DNA from: Sternotherus odoratus
Lineage: Eukaryota; Chordata; Testudines; Kinosternidae
Direction: 5' to 3'
Length of the DNA stretch: 64,000 bases
Assembly: GCA_032164245.1 (NCBI GenBank)
Contig: JAVMKO010000020.1
Span: 9,265,206-9,329,205 of the forward strand
Shown here: positions 41,305 through 52,740 of the stretch, in pieces
Numbering within the stretch: position 1 is the stretch's first letter
Layout of the letters: each line of letters starts with the position of its first letter
Notes under the pieces: model-generated
What the model saw: the letters and a program-made list of their open reading frames with translations, nothing else
Databases searched by the model: none
What the model was told of the DNA's origin: nothing
Made by a program: the position numbers and the translations under genes

Positions 41305-41410
41305 CCAGGTGACAGGTTTCTGCATCTGATGAAGCGGGCTGCAGCCCACAGAAGCCTAGGCCCAAATACCTTTATTAGTCTCTAAGGTGCCACAAGGTCT
41401 CCTGTTTTAT
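41305..41410 (-). mobile_element. Hairpin-family retroposon, partial copy
   Basis: It contains gatgaagcgggctgcagccc, tattagtctctaaggtgccac and a short tail, that is, one arm and the centre of the hairpin family. The 10-bp direct repeat tcagatctta flanks it at 41295-41304 and 41411-41420. Confidence 0.65.
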
Positions 41411-41718
41411 TCAGATCTTAGCATTACAGCCCATGTGTTGCATTGCCAGTGTGAGAATCAGTTCCATAGCTGGGAACCCACCATTGCAGGCACCCTCCCA
41501 GTCCATATCTATAGTCTACTGCCCTTATCCTCAGCAGCAGACCTTTGCACTCAAATGGCACCTCCATTGAATTGTATAAGGATCCATGGAGCTGCAGGGA
41601 TCTGCCTGGACAGGTCCAGTTTTAGGGGGGTCTGTCAGCAGAATCACAGCAGGGAAGAGGTGAGCTTTAAGGTTGCCTGCTTTGAAACCACATGGAACAG
41701 ATATATTTATAATGTATA

Positions 41719-41812
41719 AAGACCCATATTTGTACAGCACCTAGCACATGGGTTCTGGTCCATGACTGGGGCTCCTAGGCACTATTGCAATACCAATAAT
41801 AATAGTAATAGC
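41719..41812 (+). repeat. MIR-type 3' tail
   Basis: ttgtacagcacctagcacat, ccatgactggggctcctagg and a final aataataatag form the tail attached to MIR-type SINEs elsewhere in the window. No head is visible. Confidence 0.65.
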
Positions 41813-42521
41813 CGTGCTTGACCCTTCTATTGCAGAATCCGAGCCTAATTTCTGATTATATTTAAAAGTAATAATAATTTTGTATAATTTGCCTGATGAA
41901 AGAAGATCATGGTAATTTCTTTAAAAAAATCTCTGTAACCAGAGATAATTAACAGCAGATGACAAATACTGAAGATGGCTTTGAGGAATCTTAATTGTTT
42001 GTTACAATTACTGAGAAAAAAATGTGTGTGTAATTTAAAGAATAAGGGTAGGACTTTCAAAAGTGCCTGAGCGAGGAACAAAAGTCCCATTGGGACTCAT
42101 GCTCTTAATTCATCTAGGTGTTTTTGAAAACCCCACCTTAAATCTTCTAATCAATGTTCTGAAGAACAATTTCAGAACTATGGAGAGCTCCTAGACAGAA
42201 GGATGGAACACTTATCAGTTAAAGTATAAAACTGTGATTTATTGATGCTCTTACATGTAGGTAAAAACTTCCCAAGTGACTGGGATGTTGGCTGCCCAAC
42301 CGGAAAGGGGCTGGATTTTCAATGGAAGTGGTCAACACTTTTTGAAAATGAGACTCCTTCAAAGTATACTAGGTTGGGCTCCTCAAAACACCATTCACTC
42401 TAGAAAATCTTGGCCCTGGCTTTTATTTCAAACAACACATCAGGGCAGAGAACTGTCTTTTTTGTGGAGGGGTAGGTGGTCTCTGAAGTTTTGCAATTTC
42501 ATACATCTCTTCCTCCTGCAG

Positions 42522-42587
42522 GAGATGCTGTTGAAAAGAGCTGCTGACCTAGTTGAAGCACTGTATGGAACGCCACATAATAACCAG
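42522..42587 (+). CDS. EBF2: EBF2 exon 12 (HLH helix 2, first copy)
   Basis: The exon is 66 bp and phase 0 on both sides, with acceptor tcctcctgcag and donor CAG|gttaga, which departs from the gtaagt/gtgagt consensus. It encodes 22 residues, EMLLKRAADLVEALYG then TPHNNQ (about 367-388). The helix is nearly the same as that in exon 13; helix-2 duplication is a known trait of vertebrate EBFs. Because its length is a multiple of three, skipping it would keep the frame. Confidence 0.95.
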
Positions 42588-42684
42588 GTTAGAGTGGCTG
42601 CTTTTGGAGGGGCGGGAACCTTTTCCAAGGTTTTGTAAAAGCTTCCTGAAGTGAAATTGACCTTAGGTGGTTGCTATCTTGTAG
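42588..42684 (+). other. EBF2: Intron 12 of EBF2 (97 bp)
   Basis: This is the shortest intron in the window. It separates the two exons for the duplicated HLH helix. The donor is gttaga and the acceptor tract is short, so both sites look weak by consensus. A second AG (ccttag, 42661-42666) lies upstream of the used acceptor. Confidence 0.9.
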
Positions 42685-42862
42685 GATATTATTCTGAAGC
42701 GAGCTGCGGACATAGCAGAAGCTTTGTACAGTGTCCCAAGGAATCCCGGCCAGATCCCTGCTTTGTCTAGTTCTCCAGCTCATAGCAGCATGATGGGAAT
42801 CAACTCCTATGGGAGCCAGTTAGGAGTCAGCATCTCAGAGTCGACACAGGGGAACAACCAAG
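42685..42862 (+). CDS. EBF2: EBF2 exon 13 (HLH helix 2, second copy, and start of activation domain)
   Basis: The exon is 178 bp, starting after ttgctatcttgtag and ending before gtaata. Its 59 codons start [20 protein letters not shown] and end ESTQGNNQ (about 389-447), plus one base of a split Gly. The second copy of the HLH helix is followed by the start of the Ser/Gly/Gln-rich C-terminal region. The acceptor pyrimidine tract is short and broken by purines. Confidence 0.95.
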
Positions 42863-45130
42863 GTAATATCTATTATAATGTTTGTGCAAAGTGTGAAGCT
42901 CTACCCTAAAATGTGATTGCAAAAATAGTGTCAGGGGATATCAGTTTCCATGTTGGTTGTTCCACTTCTGTAGCAACTCAGTTTAAAAGTAGACACACAA
43001 CCTTCTTAATTGCCAGCAACACATTAGCAAAAAGGACAATCTAGTTTCTTTCTAGCTCATGTGTCCTCAACAATAAAGGTTCTGCAATTGAAATTTAGGT
43101 AACAACTATTTTGGTGACACAGGAGACAGAATAGAATCCAGCTCACGCTGTCGCCTGGAGTAAATTGTACAAATGCCTTATTTTTGTCACTAAAACAAGA
43201 GGTGACTCAAAACTAGAGATGGAAGGAAACCTGGTTTTCCATTTTGCAGGAAATACCATGATTTGGAATTTTTTCCACAAAAAAACAACAACATTTTGAA
43301 ATTTCATTTTGGCCGATTTTTATTCTGATTTTGACCTCTTCAGACTTTTAAAACTGCTTTTCAGAGATTTTAAAAAGTGCATAATTTAAGTTTTTTCAGA
43401 ATTACATTTTGGTGAAATCTACATGTTTGTCTAAATTGATAAAAATGGCACTTTTCATTGAAAAACTTTTAACCAATTTCTTGCTCACTTTCCTCAGAAC
43501 AAGTTCATGCAGCACATCTCTTGAGTAAATGCTTGATCCAACATCCTTTGACTTCAATGGGTTTTGGAGCAGATCCTAAGAAGGGAACATTTTTAACACA
43601 GGGTAACATTTTCAAAGCACCTACATGAGTTAGGTTCACTTTTGAAAATGGGACTTCAGCTTCTAACATTGAAGTCATTAGGACATAGGTGCATTTGAAA
43701 TTTTTACCCATAGTCTCTTTTTTTTGACAAACTTAAGTCTGAATTCCAACTTCCATTCTACTTCACAGTTTTCAGTCATATCCCTGCCCTTAGAAAACAC
43801 CAAGGCAGTAAATGCAACTACCACCATTGAGGAGAGAGGCTGAGAATTTTTAAAAGTTAATTGTTCCTTCCACAACGTTAACTTTGCCAAATTGCATGTA
43901 TTTGCTAGTGCTGTTTTCCTTGTTGAATGTGAACCTTAATGTATCATTGTTAGTAATGCGTGCCATAAAATACATGCAGCAGAGCAGAGCTAACATCAGG
44001 GGAGCAATTTAAACTTTTGGAATGTCCTGACTGGCGTGCTTGATTTCTCAGTTTAACACTAGATTCCTGTAATATACAATCTGGGTAGTCTGAGTGCACA
44101 GTTAGTTGGACGCAATGTCCTCTCAGGAGGTGAAAGTCGTGTCATGTGAACTTATGTCCAGGTATATCCTGCCAAATGTAATTAGAAAGGTAATTTTACA
44201 CAGATTGGCAGTAAGGTCTCAGCACTGATTTAACCTGGATATCATGAAGTATTAGCAATCTCCATAATGTAATATATAGAAAAACAATTGTTCATGTTGA
44301 TCTGCATTTCCTTTATTAATTTACCTGACTGCACTCAACTAGAATAATCCACTGATTTCCTAAATGGTAACTAACTAACTTTTATTAGTGCTGGATGAAA
44401 TTTTTCTAATGAAGTTTCTTCCCTGAAAAATAACTTTGAGCCTGAAATGAAAATTAAGAAAAAATTGATTTTCTTTTTACTTTATTCCTCTTTTTTTCCA
44501 ATCATTGTTGAAAACTGAAATTGTGTTTGATGGGGGGGAAAATAGACCAAAACCTCCTTCTACGGTATTTGAAACCATTGTCCCTACTGGTTAAGTTAGG
44601 CTAATTTTTTCGTACTTGTGGCCAATCTTTTCTCATCCAGAGTGAGACAAGAAGAGGAGGGTATATCAAAAGCTGATTCTAGAGATTGCTGCATGAATGG
44701 TTGTAGTTTCCCATTACTAATACATTTTGGTACTTTATTTTTAAGGGGTAATCAATCGATTATTTGCAAAGTAACCTCAACCCACATGTTGTAGCAAAAC
44801 CCAGATAAATTATAAAACCATTAAAAGATTAACTTTTTTTTTCAGATCTTAGACTCCAATTTCAAGGTTTAAACAATCAAATCTGATTAGGAAAATACAC
44901 ACATAGCTTCCAAAATTCCAAATTCCCGAGCGTGTTTTAGGCCCTGTTTCAGTAGAGCATTTAAAGACAAGCTTCAGTCCCATTAAATCAATGAAACTTG
45001 CTGAAGAGTTTTGTTGAATCTGGGTCTAAAAGAGCGAATCTCAAAAGATTTCTTTGCAACTGGGAAAATAGAGAAGAAAAGTTTCAGGCCATATTCATTG
45101 ACTCACCATGAAATGTTTAATTTATTTCAG
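42863..45130 (+). other. EBF2: Intron 13 of EBF2
   Basis: The intron is 2,268 bp. Diverged AT-rich inverted-repeat elements lie at about 43213-43495 and 44389-44580 (gctgg-A/T-rich family), and shorter palindromic repeat sequence at 43530-43695 and 44945-45030. The rest holds nothing recognisable. Confidence 0.75.
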
Positions 45131-45316
45131 GTTACATTCGTAATACAAGCAGCATCTCCCCTCGAGGTTACTCTTCCAGTTCAACACCTCAGCAGTCTAA
45201 TTATAGCACCTCCAGTAATAGCATGAATGGCTACAGCAATGTTCCGATGTCTAACCTGGGAGTTCCCAGCTCACCTGGATTCATAAATGGCTCTCCAACC
45301 GGATCTCCCTATGGAA
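45131..45316 (+). CDS. EBF2: EBF2 exon 14 (Ser/Thr/Pro-rich region)
   Basis: The exon is 186 bp, between tttatttcag and the strong donor gtaagt. It encodes [17 protein letters not shown] through [10 protein letters not shown] (about residues 448-509), with split Gly at the start and split Ile at the end. This low-complexity Ser/Asn/Gly/Pro-rich stretch is part of the C-terminal transactivation region and is the segment that best separates EBF2 from EBF1 and EBF3. Confidence 0.96.
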
Positions 45317-45758
45317 GTAAGTTCCCACCTCTTTGGAAGTAGATTTTTTATTTACTTAAGCCATATGTGGATCAAACTTTGCACTTACAGTGTCTTTCAA
45401 CTGAGGATCTCAAAGCCTTTTACAAGCCTTTACATCAGAGCCATCTGTCAGGTCTGTCGAGACTTAATAATTTGTTATATCCTTCCCATCCCAAAGTTAC
45501 CATCAGAACTGTCCCCTGTGCTGGTGGTCTCAACAGAGGCCAAATGCTCGCTTACACGATACAAGACATATTTATAATACAAAAGGATCACATGTCAGTG
45601 CTTTTATCCCTACCCCCTAGCAAGAGGGTTGTAAAACACCTGTTATAATTTTTACTAGCTGAGTTAGGGGTTTGGAGTCATTTCGAGACCCTCTAGGTGT
45701 TTCACCTGGGACACTGAAAGGAGCCTATAAGGAGTTATTCACTCCAATCTCACTGAGC

Positions 45759-46194
45759 GTATGTCTTCACTGCAGGGTGTGATTGCAGTTCATGTAGACA
45801 TATCCAAGCTAGCTGCAACAGGAATGACCCTTGCCTTTTTACCCTCCAGGGCAGAAAATATTTTTGGTTCCCCCCTTGCCACAGACCAATCAGCAGAGTT
45901 TAAAAAAGCCAAAGGCAAATACCACAGTTGTCTGGTGCCCCCTGGAAGTTGGTATCCAGGGTGGCAGCCCCTAGCACAAGCCCTGAGCTTTAATCTGCCT
46001 AACTATGGGTACCTGAGTAGTGAAGCTGAGGCAGCAAGCACTTCAGCCATCTGAGTAAATATCCCAGCATCCCAGGTGGACTTGTGTAGTCCTGAAGTGC
46101 ACAATTCTGCAGCTTCACTGCTCCAATACCCAAGTGATCTCAGATAGGTTTCCCTGAGCTACAGTCCCACCCCGCAGTTGCAGTGTAGACAGAG
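45759..46194. mobile_element. Inverted-repeat element in intron 14
   Basis: gtatgtcttcactgcaggg at the left pairs with reversed ctctgtctacactgcaactg at the right, about 436 bp apart. The spacing and termini resemble turtle elements beginning gtatgtctacactgcaa, as remembered. A 97-codon frame within it has no domain. Confidence 0.5.
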
Positions 46195-47269
46195 ATTGGA
46201 GTTAAGCACCTCACTCCCTTGGGCAACTTGGACACTCCAAGCCTTCCTCCCTGTTAAATTCTAAGAGTTGAATGGGCTGTGAAAGCTAAACTACCCTTCT
46301 TTGCCCCTAGAGGCTTCCTCCAAACAGGATTGGGGCAGAGAGGCAGGTGAAGCTTAGCTACCATTGCCTGCTCTGTAATAAACATTCCTCTATAAAAGGA
46401 GGACTTCAGGCTCCAGGTCTGTCAAGCCAGTGCTATATTTGATTTTCTGGGGGGGAAAAATCTATTGCACAGGATGGCCCCAACCTGAGACTATAAATGT
46501 ATCATTCGAAACAATCACATACTTATGGCTTTATTCCCTATCTATGAGTTCCTATGTGTAAGGGGCTGCACAACTGGGAACTAATAATTGCATGTGCTAC
46601 TACACAAGTGCAATGAAATTAGGGCAAACATACTCCATGTACGCAGTATGACTCAGTATAAAAAAAGCATGGGTCCGCACCGGTTAATGGTTTGCAGTTT
46701 CGAATGGAATTAGCCCGTGTTTCAAATGCAAGGGTTCGTGGTTTAATTAAAACTACTTTTGAATTACACAAGTGAACCTCACACACAGAAAAAAAATAGA
46801 TTTATTGTTTTTGTGCGATAGGGTTTCAAAATGGCCAAACAGATGTTTTTCAAATTTTTACATACAGCCCTCACTTCCTGGCTGTGCGCTCCGTGCCAAG
46901 TTTCAGCTCAGGGAGAGAATTTTACGGCTGAATTATAAACCCCTGACAATAGGTGCTTATAATGCAATGCTGACAGCCCCCCTAACTAAAGCAAATGTTC
47001 TGTTCTCTTTAAGAATAGATGCAAAGCAAATTCCAGCTGTGAATTTGTGAGCAGGGCCTTGTGTGAAGGGAAGAGGGCGTTTGCCTCATTTTGGTCTTTG
47101 CCAAGCTGCAGCCCCACTGATATCACATAATCCATGCTGAATTATTTGTAAAAGATACATTTAAAATCACTTAATCCCCATGAAAACAATAAATGAACAG
47201 AATTAGCCATAGCTGAGACCTAAATTAAGACAGTGTTCCTGCAGAGTTTTCATTTCAATCTTGGACTAT

Positions 47270-47480
47270 GAATGGGTGACAAAGGGTTAGAGGAGAGGAC
47301 TGGGAGTCAGACCCCACTTCTGGCTCTGCTACTGACTTTCCCTACCACTTCCCATCTGTAAAAATGGAGATGATATGTACTACCCCACACAGTGGGAGTG
47401 AGGCTTAACAGGATCCTGTAAAGTGCTTTGAGCATCCCGGCTGAAAGTAGCTCTCCGAGTGCAAACCATTTTTTCTTGTG
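47270..47480 (+). repeat. MIR-type SINE
   Basis: gggagtcagaccccacttct, ccatctgtaaaaatggagat and ctgtaaagtgctttgagcat are in MIR order. Confidence 0.8.
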
Positions 47481-48580
47481 TTCAAATATAGTACAGTGGG
47501 TGAAATTCTATGGCCTGCGCCAGGCAGGTCAGGCTAGAGGATCATAATAATCCATTCAGGCCCTGAAATCTTTGAATCCATCACAGTTTTGGGGCATTTG
47601 AAAATAATGCCCTTGCTGTTAGAGCAGCGATTTAAGTTGCAAAGTAATATGCACCATGCTCAGGTGGATACAGGGCCTGCTCCCTATTTAGTCAATGGGA
47701 ACAGGATTAGGCCTCACGCCATTTTGCTGCAATCACTTTTGACTAGCATTCTGTTCAAGTTTGGGTTCATACAAACCTCACTCCACACAGACTGAGCTTG
47801 TCCCTTGCCTCACTCTTTGAGGTGCATTCGGACTAACAGCTTACTTTATGGTGCATAGTGTTTATTTCTTAATAGCAAACATACACCTGTTTCACACTTC
47901 CAGGGTTAACAATGTTGCAGATTTTTGGGAGTAGGAGAGGGGTTTCAGATATTTTTAAATGTAATTTTTTCAGATATATTTTATGTATTTTTGCCCTCCT
48001 CTTCCATTAGGGAAAACGAAAATCCTAAATATGTTTCTTTTCATTTTGGTTGCTAAAAATTGCATTTAGATTTTTAACTTCCTGTGGTTTAAAAATTTCC
48101 ATTTGGGGGAGGGGATATTGTTGTCATTATTTGACCAGCCCTAACTCCCCCATTCCATCAACTTATCTAGCACCAGATCATCCTTTGTTTCATACAGCCC
48201 CTGAGTAAAAGAGCATTATCCTCTGTAGCTCCTTCAGATTAACAGTTCTGGGTTATCACTGCCATTTTTCATCTCTCCCCTGAAAATATTCTTTCCCAAG
48301 CTTATATTTAATTTTGCCATAGAAAAACTGTGTTTAAAGCATTTGGGGATAGGACTTGTATGAAAGCAGTAATATTAAATAAGACTGTATCTGCTTTAGA
48401 CACATCTACCAGCTGAGCATGTTGCTATTCTGTATTTGGAACAGATTATTAATATTTTTAATACACAAATAACTGAATCAAGGTGGGAAGACAATGTATA
48501 AACATTTCAGGCAATTTTACCTCACCTCTTATCAATTCCATGGCTGAAGATGATACCACCTCTTTTTTTTTATTTTGCAG

Positions 48581-48748
48581 TCATGTCTTCAAGTCCAACA
48601 GTGGGCTCTTCCAGTGCTTCTTCCATCCTTCCATTCTCCACCTCCGTCTTTCCTGCTGTCAAACAGAAGAGTGCCTTTGCCCCCGTCATTAGACCCCAAG
48701 GATCTCCCTCCCCTGCCTGCTCTAGTGGCAATGGAAATGGGTTTAGAG
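48581..48748 (+). CDS. EBF2: EBF2 exon 15 (C-terminal activation region)
   Basis: The exon is 168 bp, after a long T tract and tattttgcag, before donor gtaaga. It encodes [18 protein letters not shown] through SGNGNGFR (about 510-565), including the conserved [10 protein letters not shown] block shared by vertebrate EBFs. It leaves one base of the Ala codon completed in the last exon. Confidence 0.96.
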
Positions 48749-49280
48749 GTAAGAAATTTACGATTGATTTTTAACCTGCACCTCTATAGCAGATCCTATA
48801 CAGTAGGTAGGTGTAGCAACAACTGGAATGATATTATGAGCAGCGAGTTCTAGGGAGCTATGCCCATTTATAGCCGCTCGGGATCTGACTTGTGGTTATG
48901 TACAAAAAAAGATTCTAAATCTCTCTATAGGAAAGTACTACCGATAAACTCAGCATGTGGCACCAAGGGCTTTCTGTGCTGTTAGAAATTCACTAATCTT
49001 CCCCCACACACACAGGAGGGGAAAGGGAATGTGTAATGCGGTATCTTAAATGGCTGCATTTTGAATGTATTTGAAGGGCACCTAGAGCTTAAGGATGGGA
49101 TTTCTCGTCTCTCCCCCACCCTTTTGCCATTTTTCCTAAAATCTAAATAGAACTTGTAGATAGATCCAAATATTGGGCTGGATACTAAGCTGCTATAAAT
49201 CAGCCCAGCACCATAGACTTCAAGAAAGCCACCTTGATTTCAATGGAGTTAGTCTTGGCTCACACCAGGTGAGGATCTGG

Positions 49281-49475
49281 CTCACTTAAGTGGTAGTGTA
49301 GACATAGCCTATGTCAGCAAAAGTTATGTCACTCAAGGGCATTAATATTCCACCCCCTTGAGTGACATAAGCACTCATGTGCACAGCGCTATGGCGACAG
49401 GAGAGGTCTCTTCCATCAGTATAGAGTGTCTTCACAGCATGCGCTGCAGCATTGCAAGTGTAGATTTGTCCTAAT
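49281..49475. repeat. gtctacac-group element, reverse
   Basis: taagtggtagtgtagacata at the left and gtgtagatttgtcct at the right, with the internal hairpin gtcactcaaggg / ccccttgagtgac (49329-49370), fit a diverged inverted-repeat element. Family unknown. Confidence 0.45.
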
Positions 49476-49582
49476 TGTATTTCAATACCAGCTCTTTTGA
49501 AAAACAAAGGCTTCTTTCTCCCTGATCTTCCAGAACATTTGAAATGAAAAATCTGCCCGCAGTGCTAGTCCACAGCTCTCTA

Positions 49583-49828
49583 GGGGCTTGTCCTCACTGG
49601 GGGGGTGGGGGGGGGATCAACGGCAGATACGCAACTTCAGCCACGTGAATCATGTAGCCGAAGTTTGCGTATCTGCCACCGACTTACCACCCCTCGCCAC
49701 AGCAGCAGCAGGCAGCAGCGCGCTCCCTCGTCGACTCCAGCTTGCGCCTCCTGGCAAACTGGAACTCCGGAGTCGACGGGGGAGCCACGGGCCATCGATC
49801 CCGGACCAGCCTAGTGAAGACGAGCCCC
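49583..49828. mobile_element. GC-rich inverted-repeat element (MITE)
   Basis: The 246-bp element has ends GGGGCTTGTCCTCACTGG and, reversed, GGGGCTCGTCTTCACTAG. It has two internal hairpins: one around cagatacgcaacttcagcc / gccgaagtttgcgtatctg (49624-49677) and one around cgtcgactccag / ctccggagtcgacg. It is unusually GC-rich for the region. A 134-codon frame over it is a by-product of this composition. Confidence 0.75.
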
Positions 49829-50659
49829 GTTTCTTACAACTTGCTGCAAGAATTAGGCTTCCAGGGGGAATTGGGCCCTACAGTGTACTTACAGCCTTTT
49901 TAAAGGCGATCTGCAAAACAAATGTGAACACTGAGATAAGAAAGGAAAGGCGTCCTAAATTCCTTTCTCAACAGGCAGTGGGGGAGGCATAAGGCACACA
50001 TACACTCCAACTCCTCATAAAAATTATAGGTCCTGTGCAGCGATCTGGCTCCTTCAGGGTTCATTAGAGATGTCCCAGAGTCGTGGTTTCTAGGGTTTCA
50101 GCCATGCCAAGAGTCAGTGGTAATTCCAAAGTGAGCCATACAAAACACACCTGTTTGGGTGCATTATTATAGGCCACAGGGAGCGCACATAAATTTCCTT
50201 ATTTTATAAATGAATCGCGCCCCATATGTGTGTCAGACAAAAATTTTATTTTTAAAAGCAAACTTGTAAAAGTGTGCTGTAGCTGTTCAAAAAAAGTTAC
50301 CACGTACCTGAGAGACTTCATGCCTTTAGTCCAGGTCCATAGGAAGCAAGTTAGTTTCAGTGAGATTTCCTGAATGTTGAACTCATCTCTTTGTTTTATC
50401 TGAAGACAGACATTTCATGAAGAGGGAGAAAAGAATACAGATAAGTTACTTCTTTCCCAGTCTGTTTAAAAGGATTTGAAGTAAATACTTGAACTGTAGG
50501 TAAATAAGGCTTGGAAGGTGCATCCCTTTAAAATCACTGTGTGGGTGATCTGAAACCAGTTTGAGTGCCTCATATCAATTGAAGTCACTCTTAAATTGAT
50601 TTAGCAATATCTACATAAGCAGAATACACAGCTCTAACTGCATCAGTTTTTGATCAGAT

Positions 50660-51300
50660 GTAGGGCTCCTCTACACAAGGAAGTTGCACTGGTTTAATTT
50701 AGGATGTGAATTTAAACTCATCTTGTTAAACTGGTGAAAACCCTTATATAAACATTTTTGTTTTAGTTTACTTTGACCCTGTTTCCCATAGACTAGAGCT
50801 TAAGTGAAACAAATGTTTGCACCAGTTTTAGCAAAATCTGTTTAAAAAGCCTTAGGGCTTGTCTACACTAGTGCAGTGCAGACTACCGGGGCGTGAATTA
50901 CAGATTGTGCTAGCATGTTGCACTGTAACAGCTCCATGTAGAATTAAAAGGTACCTGGTTCACCTGGACGTAGTCCTGTTTGAAATGGGACTACACAAAG
51001 CCTTTGGTAAATGGCTCCAACTTGTGCAGAGACAAAGCCTCATGTTAGGAAGTCCTCAGCATGTTGTACGCTATTCAAAACTGTGATTGTCCCACTCACT
51101 CTTTGTAGCTATGTCTACACTAGCCAAAGAAAAAATGTAAAACAAATCAACCACCTCATGATAACCAACACCACTTTGCATCTACACTAGATTCTGACAT
51201 CTTACTGCTGTATTAAATTAATAGGGGTCCACCCCAGGCTGCCTCAAAGTAGCTAACTCAGTTTTTACAACAATTTTCCTTGTCTAGACATACCCGGTTT
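50660..51300. repeat. Adjoining fragments of gtctacac-ended elements
   Basis: gggctcctctacacaagg (50663), agggcttgtctacactag (50853) and agctatgtctacactagcc (51109) mark left ends, and cttgtctagacataccc (51279-51296) a right end. At least the last pair bounds one element of ~185 bp; the others are truncated or too diverged to delimit. Confidence 0.5.
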
Positions 51301-51716
51301 GTCTTCTCTATTTAGATTGGACGCTTGGTTACACTTTATATGAAGGTTCCATTTTAAAATAGTTAAATCAAGTGTTCATTCAGACTGCTTATATCCATCC
51401 ATAACTCATGTTGCTCAATGTTTAATCCATCTGTTAGCCCTTCCGTATGGTAATAACGAAGGGGAAAACACACCTTTATACCAATACAACTGGGTCTATA
51501 CCATAGGAGTGTAGCTACAGTTAAAGCAGTACTGTACACCTTTTACATTTAGACAAGTCCTCCCTCTGTGTGTACACTGCCTGGCACAAGAGGTCCCTGT
51601 GGACAATGCTGTAAATACTAATCTCAAGAAACATTTTAATGTTCAGAGAAGGATGGAAAAGCTACCGCTCACCTTCATGCAGCAATGAGCCATTAGTTGT
51701 TCGCACCCAGGATCCT

Positions 51717-51904
51717 TAGGCCTGGTCTAGACACGGTTTTTGTATCTATTTAAAAGCTGTATTGGTCTTAAATAAGTGGAGTGGATGAAGTTTTATAACA
51801 GTGCCTGTCTACCACTATATATCTTTATACTTAAATTTATAGTATGCTTGTTTCACATCACTACAGTGAAACTAGTACTAAAAATTGCATATAGACTAGC
51901 CCTC
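51717..51904. mobile_element. Inverted-repeat element with diverged ends
   Basis: The left end AGGCCTGGTCTAGACAC pairs with the reversed right end AGGGCTAGTCTATATGC. The interior is AT-rich. It belongs by its termini to the local gtctacac group. Confidence 0.5.
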
Positions 51905-52106
51905 AGAGGATGCTGGCTGTGCCGCAATGGAGATTTCTAATCCCCTGCTGCCCAGTAACGCCATGTAAGGAGTCTCATTGGGACCCTCCAGTATTTTGGG
52001 GACTGTCAACACTGTGGGAATGTTCATTTGGAAATTAGGCCATGGGTCTGGATCCTTTCCAAACCACAAGTTCCCGGGAGGCAGGGCTCCTTTGTCAACA
52101 TTATTT

Positions 52107-52200
52107 TAGGGCTGGCCTACACTAGGATAAAAAGTATCTTTTTAAAGACACATTTGCGAAAATGTTTAATGCAGTCTAAAACCCTAGTGTAGACAGGGCA
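52107..52200. mobile_element. 94-bp inverted-repeat element
   Basis: The ends are AGGGCTGGCCTACACTAGG and, reversed, GCCCTGTCTACACTAGGG. It is a short member of the same gtctacac-ended group as its neighbours. No clear target duplication. Confidence 0.6.
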
Positions 52201-52377
52201 AGTTGGACTCTAAGATGTTGGGTTCACATCCACCCGTTAACACATGTTCTAAAAGTGTACATTTTATTGTAGCACGGCAATGCTCTTAATAGAGCCTGAT
52301 CCAACCCACTTTGCAATCAAAGGCATTCTTTCCATGAGCAATTTCAGTGGATTTTGGATCACGTTCATGGAGATGAA

Positions 52378-52740
52378 GTATATAGCCTAGCAATGAAAGC
52401 ACAGGCCAAGGAGTTAGATGTAGGTTCTATTCCCAGCGCTGATACTGGGCAAATTATTTGACCTTCTATCCATCTCAGTTTCCCCATCTGTAAAAGGGGA
52501 TAATACTTATATCACTCACCAGGCTTTTTGTGAGAGGTAATTTAGGGCTTGTCTACACAGGAGCGATTCCTGTGTAACTGTGTGTGCACATATTCTTATT
52601 CCAGAATTAGAGTGTCCACATCAGAAGTTAATCAGGAATAGCTACTGTGCTTTAAATTCACACCCTACCTTAATTGCAATTCACTTCTCACTGTAGACAA
52701 AGCCTTAGCGTTTTATAATGCACCCACTAGTGCAGCTCCA
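52378..52740 (+). repeat. MIR-type SINE split by a short inverted-repeat element
   Basis: atgtaggttctattcccagc, tcagtttccccatctgtaaa and gtgagaggtaattta precede the element at 52545-52704. gcgttttataatgcaccc after it fits the continuation of MIR. Confidence 0.65.
52545..52704. mobile_element. Short inverted-repeat element with TTA flanks, inside a MIR
   Basis: The termini are GGGCTTGTCTACAC and, reversed, GGCTTTGTCTACAG. Both sides have TTA (52542-52544 and 52705-52707), as expected for a PIF/Harbinger-type 3-bp target duplication. MIR sequence runs up to the left flank and resumes after the right flank. Confidence 0.65.

Larger units (their letters stand above)
45317..48580 (+). other. EBF2: Intron 14 of EBF2
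   Basis: The intron is 3,264 bp. It contains an inverted-repeat element at about 45759-46194, a MIR at 47270-47480 and an AT-rich element ending near 48142 with tttgaccagccc. 46600-47240 has no recognised repeat and is a weak candidate for conserved noncoding sequence. Confidence 0.75.

Noticed and set aside
49588..49992. 134-codon frame in intron 15 as a gene
   Set aside because: It runs through a GC-rich inverted-repeat element and its flank; the frame is a composition effect.
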